Shown here in pieces: positions 28,569 to 37,856 of a DNA stretch of 64,000 bases. The stretch spans positions 806,001 through 870,000 of the forward strand of contig NZ_CP026730.1 of assembly GCF_003369795.1 (NCBI RefSeq), given 5' to 3'. Both the position numbers and the translations under genes were made by a program. Within the stretch, counting starts at the first letter, position 1. Every line of letters starts with the position of its first letter. The stretch comes from Streptomyces sp. CB09001 (GTDB lineage Bacteria; Actinomycetota; Actinomycetes; Streptomycetales; Streptomycetaceae). The notes under the pieces were generated by a model, which was not told the DNA's origin, did not search any database, and saw nothing but the letters and a program-made list of their open reading frames with translations.

Positions 28569-28617
28569 AAAACCGCGGGTGCCGTACATGAGTTCCATGT
28601 ACGGCACCCGCGGTTTT
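28569..28617. terminator. Bidirectional terminator between rbpA and fxsA
   Basis: A perfect 22-bp inverted repeat (28569-28590 with 28596-28617) around a 5-base loop AGTTC. The outer ends are AAAA and TTTT, so each strand gives a G/C-rich stem followed by a U-tract. It starts 30 bp after the rbpA stop and ends 26 bp before the fxsA stop. Confidence 0.92.
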
Positions 28618-28642
28618 GCCCTGCCGAGCCCGGGCCGCCGGC

Positions 28643-29227
28643 TCAGCGCGTCAACGGAGGGCGGGGGTCCTGCGGGGCGTCGTCCGGGTCGTCCCGTATG
28701 ACCTCGCCCTGGACGACCTTGCCGTCCGGCTGGTGCATCCGGGCCTGTCGGAAGGCGTCGCCCAGGGTGCCGGGTCCGGCGTCGCGGAGCTTGCGCTCCA
28801 CCGTCCGCTGGGCGTAGCGGCTGACGCCCTTCTGCACCGGGGGCAGCAGCATGAGCAGGCCGAGCGCGTCCGAGATCAGGCCGGGCAGGATCAGGAGCAG
28901 CCCGCCCAGCATCATCAGGCCGTTGCCCTCGCTGTTCGGGCGGGCCTCGGGCGGCCCGCCCGCCCGCATGGCCGACTGCTGCTGGTTGAGAGTCTCCGTG
29001 AGGTTGCGGAAGGCCCGGCGGCCCGCCGCCTTGATGACCATGGAGCCGAGGACGACACCGGCTACCAGGAGCAGGAAGACCACGAAGCCGCTGGACGCCC
29101 CCGCGACCACGGTCAGCAGCCAGATCTCCAGCACGAGCCAGGCGGCGGCGCCCAGCGGCAGGAACGTGCGCAGCCGGGAGCGCGGAGGCCGGGCGGGGGA
29201 CCTGGGGGTCTGAGCGCCAGTCGTCAT
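28643..29227 (-). CDS. fxsA: FxsA family membrane protein
   Basis: 194 residues. Three hydrophobic segments (LPLGAAAWLVLEIWLLTVV, GFVVFLLLVAGVVLGSMVI and GLMMLGGLLLILPGLISDALGLLMLL) carry the FxsA signature, in particular the GGxLLILPGLxSDxLGLLxLLPP block. E. coli FxsA relieves phage T7 exclusion by the F plasmid, but the biochemical role is unknown. The C-terminal tail is hydrophilic and variable. It lies 46 bp before ppm1 in the leftward direction (ppm1 first, then fxsA), and may be cotranscribed with it; it ends at the shared terminator with rbpA. The gene name follows the family, not shown function. Confidence 0.88.
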   Translation of the reverse strand: MTTGAQTPRSPARPPRSRLRTFLPLGAAAWLVLEIWLLTVVAGASSGFVVFLLLVAGVVLGSMVIKAAGRRAFRNLTETLNQQQSAMRAGGPPEARPNSEGNGLMMLGGLLLILPGLISDALGLLMLLPPVQKGVSRYAQRTVERKLRDAGPGTLGDAFRQARMHQPDGKVVQGEVIRDDPDDAPQDPRPPLTR

Positions 29228-29273
29228 ACTCCCAGTGTGCCTGGCCCCGGCTCAGTGCGGCATAAGAGGGCGG

Positions 29274-30176
29274 TCAGGCCTTGGCGTCGGACGCCTTGGC
29301 CGACTCGTCACGGGAATCCGTCGACTTGTCGCTCGGGGCCGTCTGCTTCTCGCCCGGAGCCGTCTTCCCGTCGGCCGCCGTGCCGGACTGCCTGTCGCGG
29401 CCGAGCACCTTGCCGACCCTCTCCCCCACGCCCCACGTGGTGACCCGCCACAGGGCCTCCACCAGGATGTCCCGGCTCATCTTGGAGTCGCCGAGTTCCC
29501 GCTCGACGAACGTGATCGGCACTTCCACGACGTGATAGCCGGCCTTGATCGCCCGGCGGGCGAGGTCGACCTGGAAGCAGTAGCCCTGGGAGGCGACCTC
29601 CTCGAGGCCGAGCCCCTCCAGGGTCTCGCGGCGGAAGGCGCGGTAGCCGCCGGTGATGTCGCGCAGCGGCAGGTCGAGCGCGATCCTCGAGTACATGCTG
29701 CCGCCGCGCGAGATGATCTCGCGGGACTTGGGCCAGTTCACCACCCGGCCGCCGGGCACCCAGCGGGAGCCGAGGACGAGGTCGGCGCCCTTGAGGGCGG
29801 TCAGCAGGCGGGGCAGCTCCTCGGGCTGGTGGGAGCCGTCGGCGTCCATCTCGATCAGCACGCCGTAGCCGTGCTCCAGGCCCCAGCGGAAGCCGGCGAG
29901 GTAGGCGGCGCCCAGCCCTTCCTTGCCCTTGCGGTGCATGACCTGGACGTGGTCGTCCCCGGCCGCCAGTTCGTCGGCGAGCCTGCCGGTGCCGTCGGGG
30001 CTGTTGTCGTCGGCCACGAGAACGTGTGCCTCGGGGACGGCCTCGCGCACGCGCGTGACGATCGCCTTGATGTTCTCCGCCTCGTTGTAGGTCGGGATGA
30101 TCACCAGGGCCGTGCCCAGCGGGCCGAACCGCCTCTCCCGCCCCGCAGCCGCGGGCGTCCCGTCGCCGTCGTTCAC
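29274..30176 (-). CDS. ppm1: Polyprenol phosphate mannosyltransferase Ppm1
   Basis: 300 residues. A GT2 enzyme with VIIPTYNEAENI, VADDNSPDGTG, the DXD-type metal site in LIEMDADGSHQPEELPRLL, DITGGYRAFRRETL and QVDLARRAIKAGYHVVEVPI, matching dolichol-phosphate-mannose synthase. It transfers mannose from GDP-mannose to polyprenol phosphate at the cytoplasmic face, providing the donor for protein O-mannosylation; the S. coelicolor counterpart (SCO1423, from memory) is needed for phage phiC31 infection. No lipid-N-acyltransferase domain is fused, unlike M. tuberculosis Ppm1. GTG 30176 is preferred (AAGGGG five bases upstream); GTG 30200 is an alternative. The charged Lys/Ser/Asp tail after about residue 250 is variable. 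Confidence 0.92.
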   Translation of the reverse strand: MNDGDGTPAAAGRERRFGPLGTALVIIPTYNEAENIKAIVTRVREAVPEAHVLVADDNSPDGTGRLADELAAGDDHVQVMHRKGKEGLGAAYLAGFRWGLEHGYGVLIEMDADGSHQPEELPRLLTALKGADLVLGSRWVPGGRVVNWPKSREIISRGGSMYSRIALDLPLRDITGGYRAFRRETLEGLGLEEVASQGYCFQVDLARRAIKAGYHVVEVPITFVERELGDSKMSRDILVEALWRVTTWGVGERVGKVLGRDRQSGTAADGKTAPGEKQTAPSDKSTDSRDESAKASDAKA

Positions 30177-30200
30177 CACTGCCCCTTCGTGTCCGTACAC

Positions 30201-30701
30201 AGAGGTCCACCATAATCGCCGCGGCCTGCGCCGACGTGACAGGACGGCCGTACGGTGGTGTCGTTTTCCCGGAACCGGGGTAGGGATGGCCGATTCAGGC
30301 CGTTTGTGCGACGGATGGGGGCCCGGCGCCCTTCGGGCCGGCCAGGGACCCGCCGGCTGCGGGTCGACCTGAGCCGTTGTCTACTGAGCGCCCGGGCCCC
30401 ACCCGGGTCACACCTCCCGACCGGCCGGAACGTTCCCTCGTCGCGGTGCGGGCGCTGAGCCTGGCTCCCAGTGGCGGTGTCCCGGTGCGGCACACCGTCC
30501 CTGACTCAGCGGCGCCGCGACGCGTATGCGGAAGATTCCCCGGTCGGGCGTCCGGTGGTGGACTCCGCCGAACCTACCGGCCCCCAGCCGTCGCCTGTCA
30601 ACAGTCGTTCCACCTGCACCTTTGATGCCAATGCGCAGGTCAGCGCGGAGGAGACGCAGGTCGTGGCCGCGCGAAGATCATCGCCCCGTCGGCCGTGGAG
30701 A
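30201..30701. other. Intergenic region upstream of ppm1
   Basis: About 500 bp between the amidohydrolase stop and the ppm1 start, both on the minus strand. No convincing gene: open frames lack ribosome-binding sites and family similarity. On the minus strand TATGGT near 30209-30214 could be the -10 of ppm1. Base composition is slightly less G/C-biased between 30600 and 30690. I see no strong hairpin. Confidence 0.5.
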
Positions 30702-32306
30702 TCACTCGCCCGGCCGTACGAAGACGGTCCGGCCGCCCACCACCGTACGCAGGCAGACGGGCAGGTCCCGGCCGGGGGTGAGATCGGGCAGGCCGGGGGT
30801 GCCGGAGCGCGGGTCGGTCGACCAGCGCGCGACCCGGTCGTCCGGGGCCTGGACCACGAGTTCGCCGGTACGCCACACGGCGTAGTCCGCGGGCACGCCC
30901 GGCACCAGGACACCCGCGTCGTCGCGGCCGATCGCCCGCCAGCCGCCGCGTGTGTGCGCCGTGAACGCGGCTCGGACGGAGACCCGGTGCTCCGGCGTGC
31001 GGTGGAAGGCGGCGGCCCGGACGGTCCCCCACGGGTCGAGGGGGGTGACCGGGCTGTCGGAGCCGAAGGCGAGCGGCACGCCGGCCCGCAGCAGGGCCGC
31101 GTACGGGTTGAGGGTGCGGGCCCGCTCGGCGCCCAGACGCCGGGCGTACATTCCGTCCTCGCCGCCCCAGAGCGCGTCGAACGCGGGCTGGACGGAGGCG
31201 GTGAGGCCCAGCTCCGCGAAGGCCGCGACGGTCTCGGGCGTGAGCATCTCGGCGTGCTCGACGCGATGGCGGGCGGCGCGCACCCGGGCGAGGCCGGTCT
31301 TGTCGGCGGCCGCGCGCACTCCCGCCACGACGGCACTCACGGCGGCGTCGCCGATGGCGTGAAAGCCCGCCTGGAGGCCGGCCTCGGTGCAGGCGACGAC
31401 GTGGGCGGCGACGGCGGCGGCGTCCAGATGTTCGGTACCGGTGTGGTCGGCGTCGGCGTAGGGCTGGTGCAGGCAGGCCGTGTGTGAGCCGAGGGAGCCG
31501 TCGACGAAGAGGTCACCGGCGGCCCCGACGGCCCCCAGCTCCCGCGCCTTGTCGACGTCCTGTTCCGCCCAGTAGCCGATCACCCGCGGCCCGGGCTCCT
31601 CGGCGGACAGGCGCAGCAGGCCGGTCAGGTCGTCCTCGGAGGAGATCTCCGGGCCTGCGCATTCGTGAACGGTTCCGATGCCGAGGGAGGCGGCGTGCGC
31701 GAGGGCGGCACGCTGGGCCCCGGCGCGCTGGGCGGGGGTGACGGCCCCCAGGGCCGCGGCGCGTACGGCGTGGTGGGCGTCGCCGGTGAGCGGGACGTCC
31801 CCGGGTGCCGGGTCACCGGGCGCCAAATCGAGCAGGGCGGTGGTGACGACGGCCGAGTGGACGTCGATCCGGCTCAGGTAGAGGGGACGGCCGCCGGTCG
31901 CGGCGTCCAGTTCGGCGCGCGTCGGCGGCTGTCCGCCGGGCCAGCGGGCGGCGTCCCAGCCGTGGCCGAGGAGCACCCGGTCGTCCGGGCGGGCGGCGGC
32001 GAAGTCCCGTACGAGGGCGAGGGCCGCCTCGCGGGTCGGGACGCCGGACAGGTCTAGCCCGGTGAGGGCGAGGCCGGTGGCGGTGGTGTGCACGTGTGCG
32101 TCGGTGAACGCCGGGGTGACGAGGGCGCCGTCCAGGTCGATCACCTCGTCGACCCCGTCCGCGAAGGCGTCCGCGGCGCCCTCCGAGCCGACCCAGGCGA
32201 CCTGCCCGCGTTCGACGACCATGGCCGTCGCGAAGGGGTCGGCGGGACTGTGGACCTCGCCGCGGCGCAGCAGGACGGTCGAGGACGGGGTGGTGGACTC
32301 ACTCAT
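30702..32306 (-). CDS. Amidohydrolase (YtcJ-like, amidohydrolase 3 family)
   Basis: 534 residues, metal-dependent amidohydrolase of the YtcJ group. The HxH metal site is in PAFTDAHVHTTATGLAL. The central part contains GHGWDAARWPGG, DGSLGSHTACLHQPYAD and the metal-binding histidine regions QAGFHAIGDAAVS and RHRVEHAEMLTP. The C-terminus has LAFGSDSPVTPLDPWGTVRAA, the metal-binding Asp loop. It probably hydrolyses a cyclic or N-acyl amide in the cytoplasm; the substrate is not predictable. ATG 32306 gives the N-terminal beta-sandwich (VLLRRGEVHSPAD) expected for the family. Monocistronic, 87 bp from the stop of the Lrp gene on the same strand. Confidence 0.85.
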   Translation of the reverse strand: MSESTTPSSTVLLRRGEVHSPADPFATAMVVERGQVAWVGSEGAADAFADGVDEVIDLDGALVTPAFTDAHVHTTATGLALTGLDLSGVPTREAALALVRDFAAARPDDRVLLGHGWDAARWPGGQPPTRAELDAATGGRPLYLSRIDVHSAVVTTALLDLAPGDPAPGDVPLTGDAHHAVRAAALGAVTPAQRAGAQRAALAHAASLGIGTVHECAGPEISSEDDLTGLLRLSAEEPGPRVIGYWAEQDVDKARELGAVGAAGDLFVDGSLGSHTACLHQPYADADHTGTEHLDAAAVAAHVVACTEAGLQAGFHAIGDAAVSAVVAGVRAAADKTGLARVRAARHRVEHAEMLTPETVAAFAELGLTASVQPAFDALWGGEDGMYARRLGAERARTLNPYAALLRAGVPLAFGSDSPVTPLDPWGTVRAAAFHRTPEHRVSVRAAFTAHTRGGWRAIGRDDAGVLVPGVPADYAVWRTGELVVQAPDDRVARWSTDPRSGTPGLPDLTPGRDLPVCLRTVVGGRTVFVRPGE

Positions 32307-32393
32307 GGCACCAGTCTCGCCCCTCGCGGGGGCCGCCCGGCAGCCGGGGCGGCCGGGGCGGGGCCGTGGCCCCGCGCTCTCGTGCGGGCGCCG

Positions 32394-32834
32394 TCAGATG
32401 CGCGGCGGACGGGACTCGTAGGGGGTCGAGAGGACGACGGTGGTGCGGGTCGAGACGCCGGCGAGGGAGCGGACCCGGGCGAGCAGTTCCTCCAGCTCGT
32501 GCGGGGTGGCCACCCGGACCTTGAGGATGTAGTTCTCGTCGCCCGCGACGCTGTGGCAGGCCTCGATCTCGGGGACCCCGGCGAGGCGGTCCGCGATGTC
32601 GTCGGGGGCGCTGGGGTCGAACGGTTTCACCGAGATGAAGGCGGTCATCGGCAGCCCGACGGCCTCCGGGTCGACGACCGCGGCGTAACCGCGGACGACG
32701 CCACGCTGCTCCAGCCGCCGCACCCGCTGGTGCACGGCCGACGTGGACAGGCCCGTGGCCTTGCCCAGGTCGGTGTAGCTCATCCGCCCGTCCTTGACGA
32801 GCAGCTGCACGATCTGTCGGTCCAGCTCCTCCAT
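32394..32834 (-). CDS. Lrp/AsnC family regulator
   Basis: 146 residues: the N-terminal helix-turn-helix (LDRQIVQLLVKDGRMSYTDLGKATGLSTSAVHQRVRRLEQRGVVRGYAAVVD) and the C-terminal RAM effector-binding domain (AFISVKPF, EIEACHSVAGDENYILKVRV, GVSTRTTVVLSTPYESRPPRI). Lrp proteins form octamers and respond to amino acids. The start at ATG 32834 matches the family N-terminus (MEELDRQ). There is no clear ribosome-binding site; TAGGTT eight bases upstream could be the -10 of a leaderless transcript. An ATG at 32891 is in frame but adds unrelated residues. The target is not evident: it lies between an amidohydrolase and a divergent small gene. Confidence 0.85.
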   Translation of the reverse strand: MEELDRQIVQLLVKDGRMSYTDLGKATGLSTSAVHQRVRRLEQRGVVRGYAAVVDPEAVGLPMTAFISVKPFDPSAPDDIADRLAGVPEIEACHSVAGDENYILKVRVATPHELEELLARVRSLAGVSTRTTVVLSTPYESRPPRI

Positions 32835-33101
32835 GGCGCAAGAACCTACAGTGCCGTTGACCTCCTCGGACACCTGAGCAGCCCGGCTCATGGCCCGTTC
32901 GTGATGTGACGGGGCGTCGGACCGTGTCCGGGCGGGGACAAACCCGCCGCACGGGGCATCTGCGAGCGGCATGTGACGAAGACCACACTGGTTGAACGTT
33001 CTCCGTGATGTTCTCGTGATTACCCCGGAGGGGGGACGGGAAGTGCTTGCTGTGGTCGAGGCCGCAGTGCCGTCACGGCCCAGCCCGAGGGGGAGAATCC
33101 C

Positions 33102-33539
33102 ATGCAGAGTCTTAAGCGCCCTGGTCGTACCGCGCCCAAGCGGCAGCAGCCGGTCGTCGAGCCCGTACCGGAGGGCGTCGAACCGGACGCCTTCGACGAC
33201 GAGGAACTGGACACCTACGACACCTTCGAGATGTACCGGGTGTTCTGCCCGGACTGCGCGCAGCCCATCGCCCTGCTGGCGGACGAGGAGACGCTGCCGG
33301 AGCACGCCCTGTGCGCCTCCCCGTGGAACCCGTTCGGGCTCACGGTCTGCGCCGGCACCGGCCGCAGGGCCACCGAGGCGCGGCCCGCGGACGAGTCGTT
33401 CCGGCCCCACGAGCAGGACACCGCCCTGCTGTTGACGCTCCCCCGGGGCCTCGACTGGCGGACCCAGCCCTTCTCCCACGTCGGCGGCCCGGGCTCGCGC
33501 CCGATGCGGGTGCCGACGATGCGGCGCGAAGCGGCCTGA
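33102..33539 (+). CDS. Conserved actinobacterial small protein of unknown function
   Basis: 145 residues, soluble. A basic N-terminus (MQSLKRPGRTAPKRQQP) is followed by an acidic segment (DAFDDEELDTYDTFEMYRVF). A Cys pair CPDC (about 49-52) and a further Cys in HALCASPWNPFGLTVC could bind a metal. The C-terminus is rich in Arg and Pro. A strong ribosome-binding stretch (GAGGGGGAG) precedes the ATG by six to ten bases, and codon use is typical for the genome, so the gene is real. No family name can be given. It sits alone between a divergent Lrp gene and another small gene. Confidence 0.72.
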   Translation: MQSLKRPGRTAPKRQQPVVEPVPEGVEPDAFDDEELDTYDTFEMYRVFCPDCAQPIALLADEETLPEHALCASPWNPFGLTVCAGTGRRATEARPADESFRPHEQDTALLLTLPRGLDWRTQPFSHVGGPGSRPMRVPTMRREAA

Positions 33540-33702
33540 GGCGCCCGGGCTGCCGCTTCGAGGGGCTCGCCGACTCATGGGTCACCCCGCCCGCGTCACG
33601 GCTCGCAGGACGCCGTGGCGCGGGCCGGTGACGGACGCCCACGAACTCACGCTCGATTGCCTCCGCCGGTGACCTGTCCGCACTTCGCCGCGTTGCCCGG
33701 GT

Positions 33703-34020
33703 ATGACCCCCACGTACTCGTCGACCGGGAGTCGGCGCAGTGTGTTCGTGCCGGTGCCCGCGGGACCGGTTCCCCCGGCCCCGCAGATCCCGGACCCGCC
33801 GATCTACCGTGAGCTGATGCGGACCTGGGCCGACGGCGGCCGCACTCTGCCCGGGCGCCACGACCCGGAGTGGGTCAGGCTCGCGGAACCCCCGCGCGGC
33901 CTCGGCGACTTCTTCGCCACGGGTGACTTCTTCACCACCGGTGACTTCCGCGTCGGCGGCGACTTCGCCGTCGCGGCCGACCTCACCGCTCCTCGGGACC
34001 AGCGAGGTGACGGGCGATGA
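33703..34020 (+). CDS. Small hypothetical protein with GDF repeats, overlapping the acyl-CoA dehydrogenase 3' end
   Basis: 105 residues. The middle (IPDPPIYRELMRTWADGGRTLPGRHDPEWVRLAEPP) looks like a conserved small domain: charged, with Trp and a helix. It is followed by a repetitive tail FFATGDFFTTGDFRVGGDFAVAADL with four GDF units. Third codon positions are G/C throughout the first 70 codons, which supports coding. The last 38 bp run antisense into the end of the acyl-CoA dehydrogenase gene. The start is uncertain: no good ribosome-binding site precedes ATG 33703, and GTG 33742, with GGGAG ten bases upstream, is possible. Function unknown. Confidence 0.55.
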   Translation: MTPTYSSTGSRRSVFVPVPAGPVPPAPQIPDPPIYRELMRTWADGGRTLPGRHDPEWVRLAEPPRGLGDFFATGDFFTTGDFRVGGDFAVAADLTAPRDQRGDGR

Positions 34021-35158
34021 CCATCCGCTGAATCTGGTTGGTGCCCTCGACGATCTGCAGCACCTTGGCCTCGCGCAGGTACCGCTCGGCCGGGAAGTCC
34101 GCGGTGTAGCCGTACCCGCCGAGGATCTGCACGGCGTCGGTGGTGACCCGCATCGCCGTGTCGGTGCAGTGCAGCTTGGCCATGGCGGCCTGCTTGGCGA
34201 ACGGCAGCCCGGCGTCGCGCAGGCGGGCCGCCGTCAGGTACAGCGCCCGGCCGGCCTCGATCTGCGTCGCCATGTCGGCGAGCATGAAGCGCAGCCCCTG
34301 GAAGTCGGCGATCCGCTTGCCGAACTGCCTGCGCTCGGCCGCGTAGGACAGCGCCTCGTCCAACGCCGCCTGAGCCACGCCGATCGCGCAGGCGGCGATG
34401 CCGAGCCGGCCGGAGTCGAGCGCGGACAGGGCGATCGCGAAGCCCTGCCCCTCGTCGCCGAGGCGGCGGGCGTCGGGCACCCGCACACCGTCGAGGTGGA
34501 CCTGTGCGGTGGGCGAGCCCTTGAGCCCCATCTTCTTCTCCGGCACCGCGGCGCTCAGCCCCTCGGCGTCGGCGGGCACCAGGAACGCGGTGATGCCGCG
34601 TGGACCCTCCTCGCCCGTGCGCGCCATGACGGTGTAGAAGTCGGCGATGCCGCCGTGGGTGATCCAGGCCTTGGTGCCGGTGATCACCCAGTCTCCGCCG
34701 CTCTCGCGCACGGCCTTGGTGCGCAGCGAGGCAGCGTCGGAGCCGGAGGCGGGCTCGGAGAGGCAGTAGGCGCCGAGCAGACCGCCGCCGAGCATGGCCG
34801 GCAGGTGCTCGGCCTGCTGCTCCTTGGTCCCGTGGGCGGCCAGCGCATAGGAGGCGAGCGTGTGCACGCTGACGCCGAGGCCGACGGTGAGCCGGGCCGC
34901 GGCCAGCTCCTCGAGGACCTGGAGGTAGACCTCGTACGGCTGCTCGCCGCCGCCGAACTCGGCGTCGTAGGGCAGCCCGAGCAGGCCGGCGTCGGAGAGG
35001 AGGGTGAAGACCTCGCGCGGGAAGCGTCCGGTGTCCTCCTCCTCGGCCGCGCTCGGGGCGATCTCACGCTGCGCGATGTCGCGGACGAGCGAGATCAGGT
35101 CCCGTGCCTCGTCCGTGGGCAGTTGCCGGTCCACCGGCTGCGGGGCGCGGTCGGGCAT
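33983..35158 (-). CDS. Acyl-CoA dehydrogenase
   Basis: 391 residues with the three acyl-CoA dehydrogenase domains: the N-terminal helical domain, the central beta domain with YCLSEPASGSDAASLRTKA and WITGTKAWITHGG, and the C-terminal helical domain with RRQFGKRIADFQGLRFMLADM. The catalytic Glu lies in QIVEGTNQIQRMVIARHL, and QILGGYGYTADFPAERYLRE is the FAD/tetramer contact. It catalyses alpha,beta-dehydrogenation of an acyl-CoA with electron transfer to ETF; chain preference is not predictable, though short or branched chains are common for this type. ATG 35158 has GGAGGAG nine bases upstream. Divergent from chiD across 380 bp. Its 3' end overlaps the small plus-strand gene by 38 bp. Confidence 0.92.
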   Translation of the reverse strand: MPDRAPQPVDRQLPTDEARDLISLVRDIAQREIAPSAAEEEDTGRFPREVFTLLSDAGLLGLPYDAEFGGGEQPYEVYLQVLEELAAARLTVGLGVSVHTLASYALAAHGTKEQQAEHLPAMLGGGLLGAYCLSEPASGSDAASLRTKAVRESGGDWVITGTKAWITHGGIADFYTVMARTGEEGPRGITAFLVPADAEGLSAAVPEKKMGLKGSPTAQVHLDGVRVPDARRLGDEGQGFAIALSALDSGRLGIAACAIGVAQAALDEALSYAAERRQFGKRIADFQGLRFMLADMATQIEAGRALYLTAARLRDAGLPFAKQAAMAKLHCTDTAMRVTTDAVQILGGYGYTADFPAERYLREAKVLQIVEGTNQIQRMVIARHLAGPEER

Positions 35159-35420
35159 GGCGACACTCTCCTCCCTGTCGGGCACATCGGCGGACGTGCG
35201 CCTTGGGTGGAGGCGGCGTCGCCGGGTCGTTCGGGCCTGGCCGATGCTCGCACTCCCGGGTCGCGGAAGCTGCTGACCAGCGGCTGTGCGCTGTGAGTAT
35301 GCCCGATCGGAGGCATGGAGTCACCAGTTAACGACCGCTTACTCAAAGAATTCCGAGAATGGTCCCGGCCGGTCCGGCGGGGGACGGGATTCCGGATGGG
35401 TTCCGGCTGTGGGACTCAAG

Positions 35421-35458
35421 AATGGTCCGAACCATTGACCACACTGGTCTAGTCCTCC
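35421..35458. promoter_or_regulatory. Two DasR-type (dre) sites upstream of chiD
   Basis: AATGGTCCGAACCATT (35421-35436) and ACTGGTCTAGTCCTCC (35443-35458) match the DasR-responsive element consensus (AGTGGTCTAGACCACT) at 11 and about 13 of 16 positions. They flank and fill the spacer of the chiD promoter. Such paired repeats are the known glucosamine/chitin control elements of Streptomyces chitinase genes. The remaining upstream region (35159-35420) shows nothing else. Confidence 0.8.
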
Positions 35459-35464
35459 TACGGT
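35435..35464 (+). promoter_or_regulatory. chiD promoter
   Basis: TTGACC (35435-35440), 18-bp spacer, TACGGT (35459-35464), about 75 bp before the chiD start. The first dre site overlaps the -35 and the second fills the spacer, so DasR binding would exclude polymerase. Confidence 0.7.
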
Positions 35465-35538
35465 GACGAACCGAGCGCCTCACCGCGTTCATGCCAATCG
35501 GCGCGCGTTTCCCTCATCCCCCCACGAGGAGACACCCG

Positions 35539-36792
<1,254 letters not shown>

Positions 36793-36815
36793 ACCACCCG
36801 GCGCGTACGGGGGGC

Positions 36816-36851
36816 GGAGGGGCGGAGACCGGCTCGGGTCTCCGCCCCTCC
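36816..36851. terminator. Bidirectional terminator between chiD and the TetR gene
   Basis: A perfect 15-bp inverted repeat (36816-36830 with 36837-36851) around a six-base loop GGCTCG, 24 bp after the chiD stop and two bases before the stop of the convergent TetR gene. It would terminate both. Confidence 0.8.
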
Positions 36852-36852
36852 G

Positions 36853-37515
36853 TCACGCGTCGTCGCGGCGGGCCGGGGCCGGGGCCGGGTAAGCGGGGTC
36901 CAGTTCCTCGATGGCGCGCAGCGTGCCGCCGAGCGACTTCACGAGCAGCTCGCGCATGGTCTCGCGGGGCAGTTCGGGCCGTCCGATCCAGTCCAGGGTG
37001 GCGCCCTCGACGCTGCACACCCAGGCGAGCAGGCCCATGCGGGCCAGCGGGCCGATGTCCGAACGGCCGTACGCCCCTTCGGCGATGGTGGCGACGATCG
37101 CCTCACGCACCCCGTCCCGGATGCCGTGCACCTCGGCGTCGAAGCCCACTCCGCCGCTGACGATGGTGCGGTAGGCGGCCTGGTTGTGCTCGGCGTAGCG
37201 CAGATAGCCGTCGATGGTGCGGTGGACGCGGTCCACCTGCGGCAGTTCGGTGCCGCGCGCCGCGGTGGTGACGAGGCCGGCGACGGAGTCCTGGATGATC
37301 GCCAGGTAGTAGCCCCGCTTGGACTGGAAGTAGTAGTAGATCAGCCCTTTGGCGACATGCGCGTGACGGGCGATGTCGTCCATCGAGAGCGCGTCGTAGG
37401 ACGTGTCGGCGAACAACCCCCGCCCGATGGCGATGAGTTCGGCGCGGCGTGCCACCGAGCGCTCGGTGCCACGTGCCCGGGGACGGGCGACAGCACGTTG
37501 TTGACTGATATTCAA
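36853..37515 (-). CDS. TetR family regulator
   Basis: 220 residues. The N-terminal helix-turn-helix has the TetR pattern RRAELIAIGRGLFADTSYDALSMDDIARHAHVAKGLIYYYFQSKRGYYLAII. The C-terminal helical domain ends with a Pro/Ala-rich tail. Such proteins are repressors released by a small ligand. The TTG start at 37515 gives an N-terminal arm with many Arg; AGGG lies eight bases upstream. No gene is divergent from it: the next gene upstream on the same strand encodes a tiny membrane protein 82 bp away, so its target is unclear. Confidence 0.83.
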   Translation of the reverse strand: MNISQQRAVARPRARGTERSVARRAELIAIGRGLFADTSYDALSMDDIARHAHVAKGLIYYYFQSKRGYYLAIIQDSVAGLVTTAARGTELPQVDRVHRTIDGYLRYAEHNQAAYRTIVSGGVGFDAEVHGIRDGVREAIVATIAEGAYGRSDIGPLARMGLLAWVCSVEGATLDWIGRPELPRETMRELLVKSLGGTLRAIEELDPAYPAPAPARRDDA

Positions 37516-37597
37516 TCTCGACCCTGGTCTCCTACGGGCGGCGGGACCTCCGCAGTATGGCAGGCCGGGTCGTGGGGCAGGTCACACGCGGGTCACG

Positions 37598-37741
37598 TCA
37601 CAGAAGGCCCAGCTGGACCACGAGCATCGCGACCACCACGACGAGGGTCCAGCCCATGACGTGTTCCAGGATCTTCGGGCCGTCGTCGTCCTTGGGGCCG
37701 CCGGTACGGGCACGGGCTGCTGCTGCGGTGTGTGCGGTCAT
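37598..37741 (-). CDS. Tiny single-pass membrane protein (SCO1431 family-like)
   Basis: 47 residues: a hydrophilic N-terminus (MTAHTAAAARARTGGPKDDDGPKIL), then one transmembrane helix (GWTLVVVVAMLVVQLGLL) at the very C-terminus. I recall a small-protein family named after S. coelicolor SCO1431 that has this layout and sits at this place, between the chiD region and a secreted peptidase gene. GCGAGAAG precedes the ATG at 37741 as a weak ribosome-binding site. Function unknown; perhaps a regulator of a membrane complex. Confidence 0.6.
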   Translation of the reverse strand: MTAHTAAAARARTGGPKDDDGPKILEHVMGWTLVVVVAMLVVQLGLL

Positions 37742-37856
37742 GGCTTCTCGCTGATCTCGGGTTCGGCTTGGCGGAGTCCCCCCGCTCACGGTGTCCACCT
37801 TGCCACCGTGAGCGGCTTTTGCGGCCGAGAGCTTGGTCACAGCGCTGCGATGCCGG

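Noticed and set aside
30173..30493. Possible 106-codon gene upstream of ppm1
   Set aside because: Arg-rich product without similarity, no ribosome-binding site, and it overlaps the ppm1 start region.
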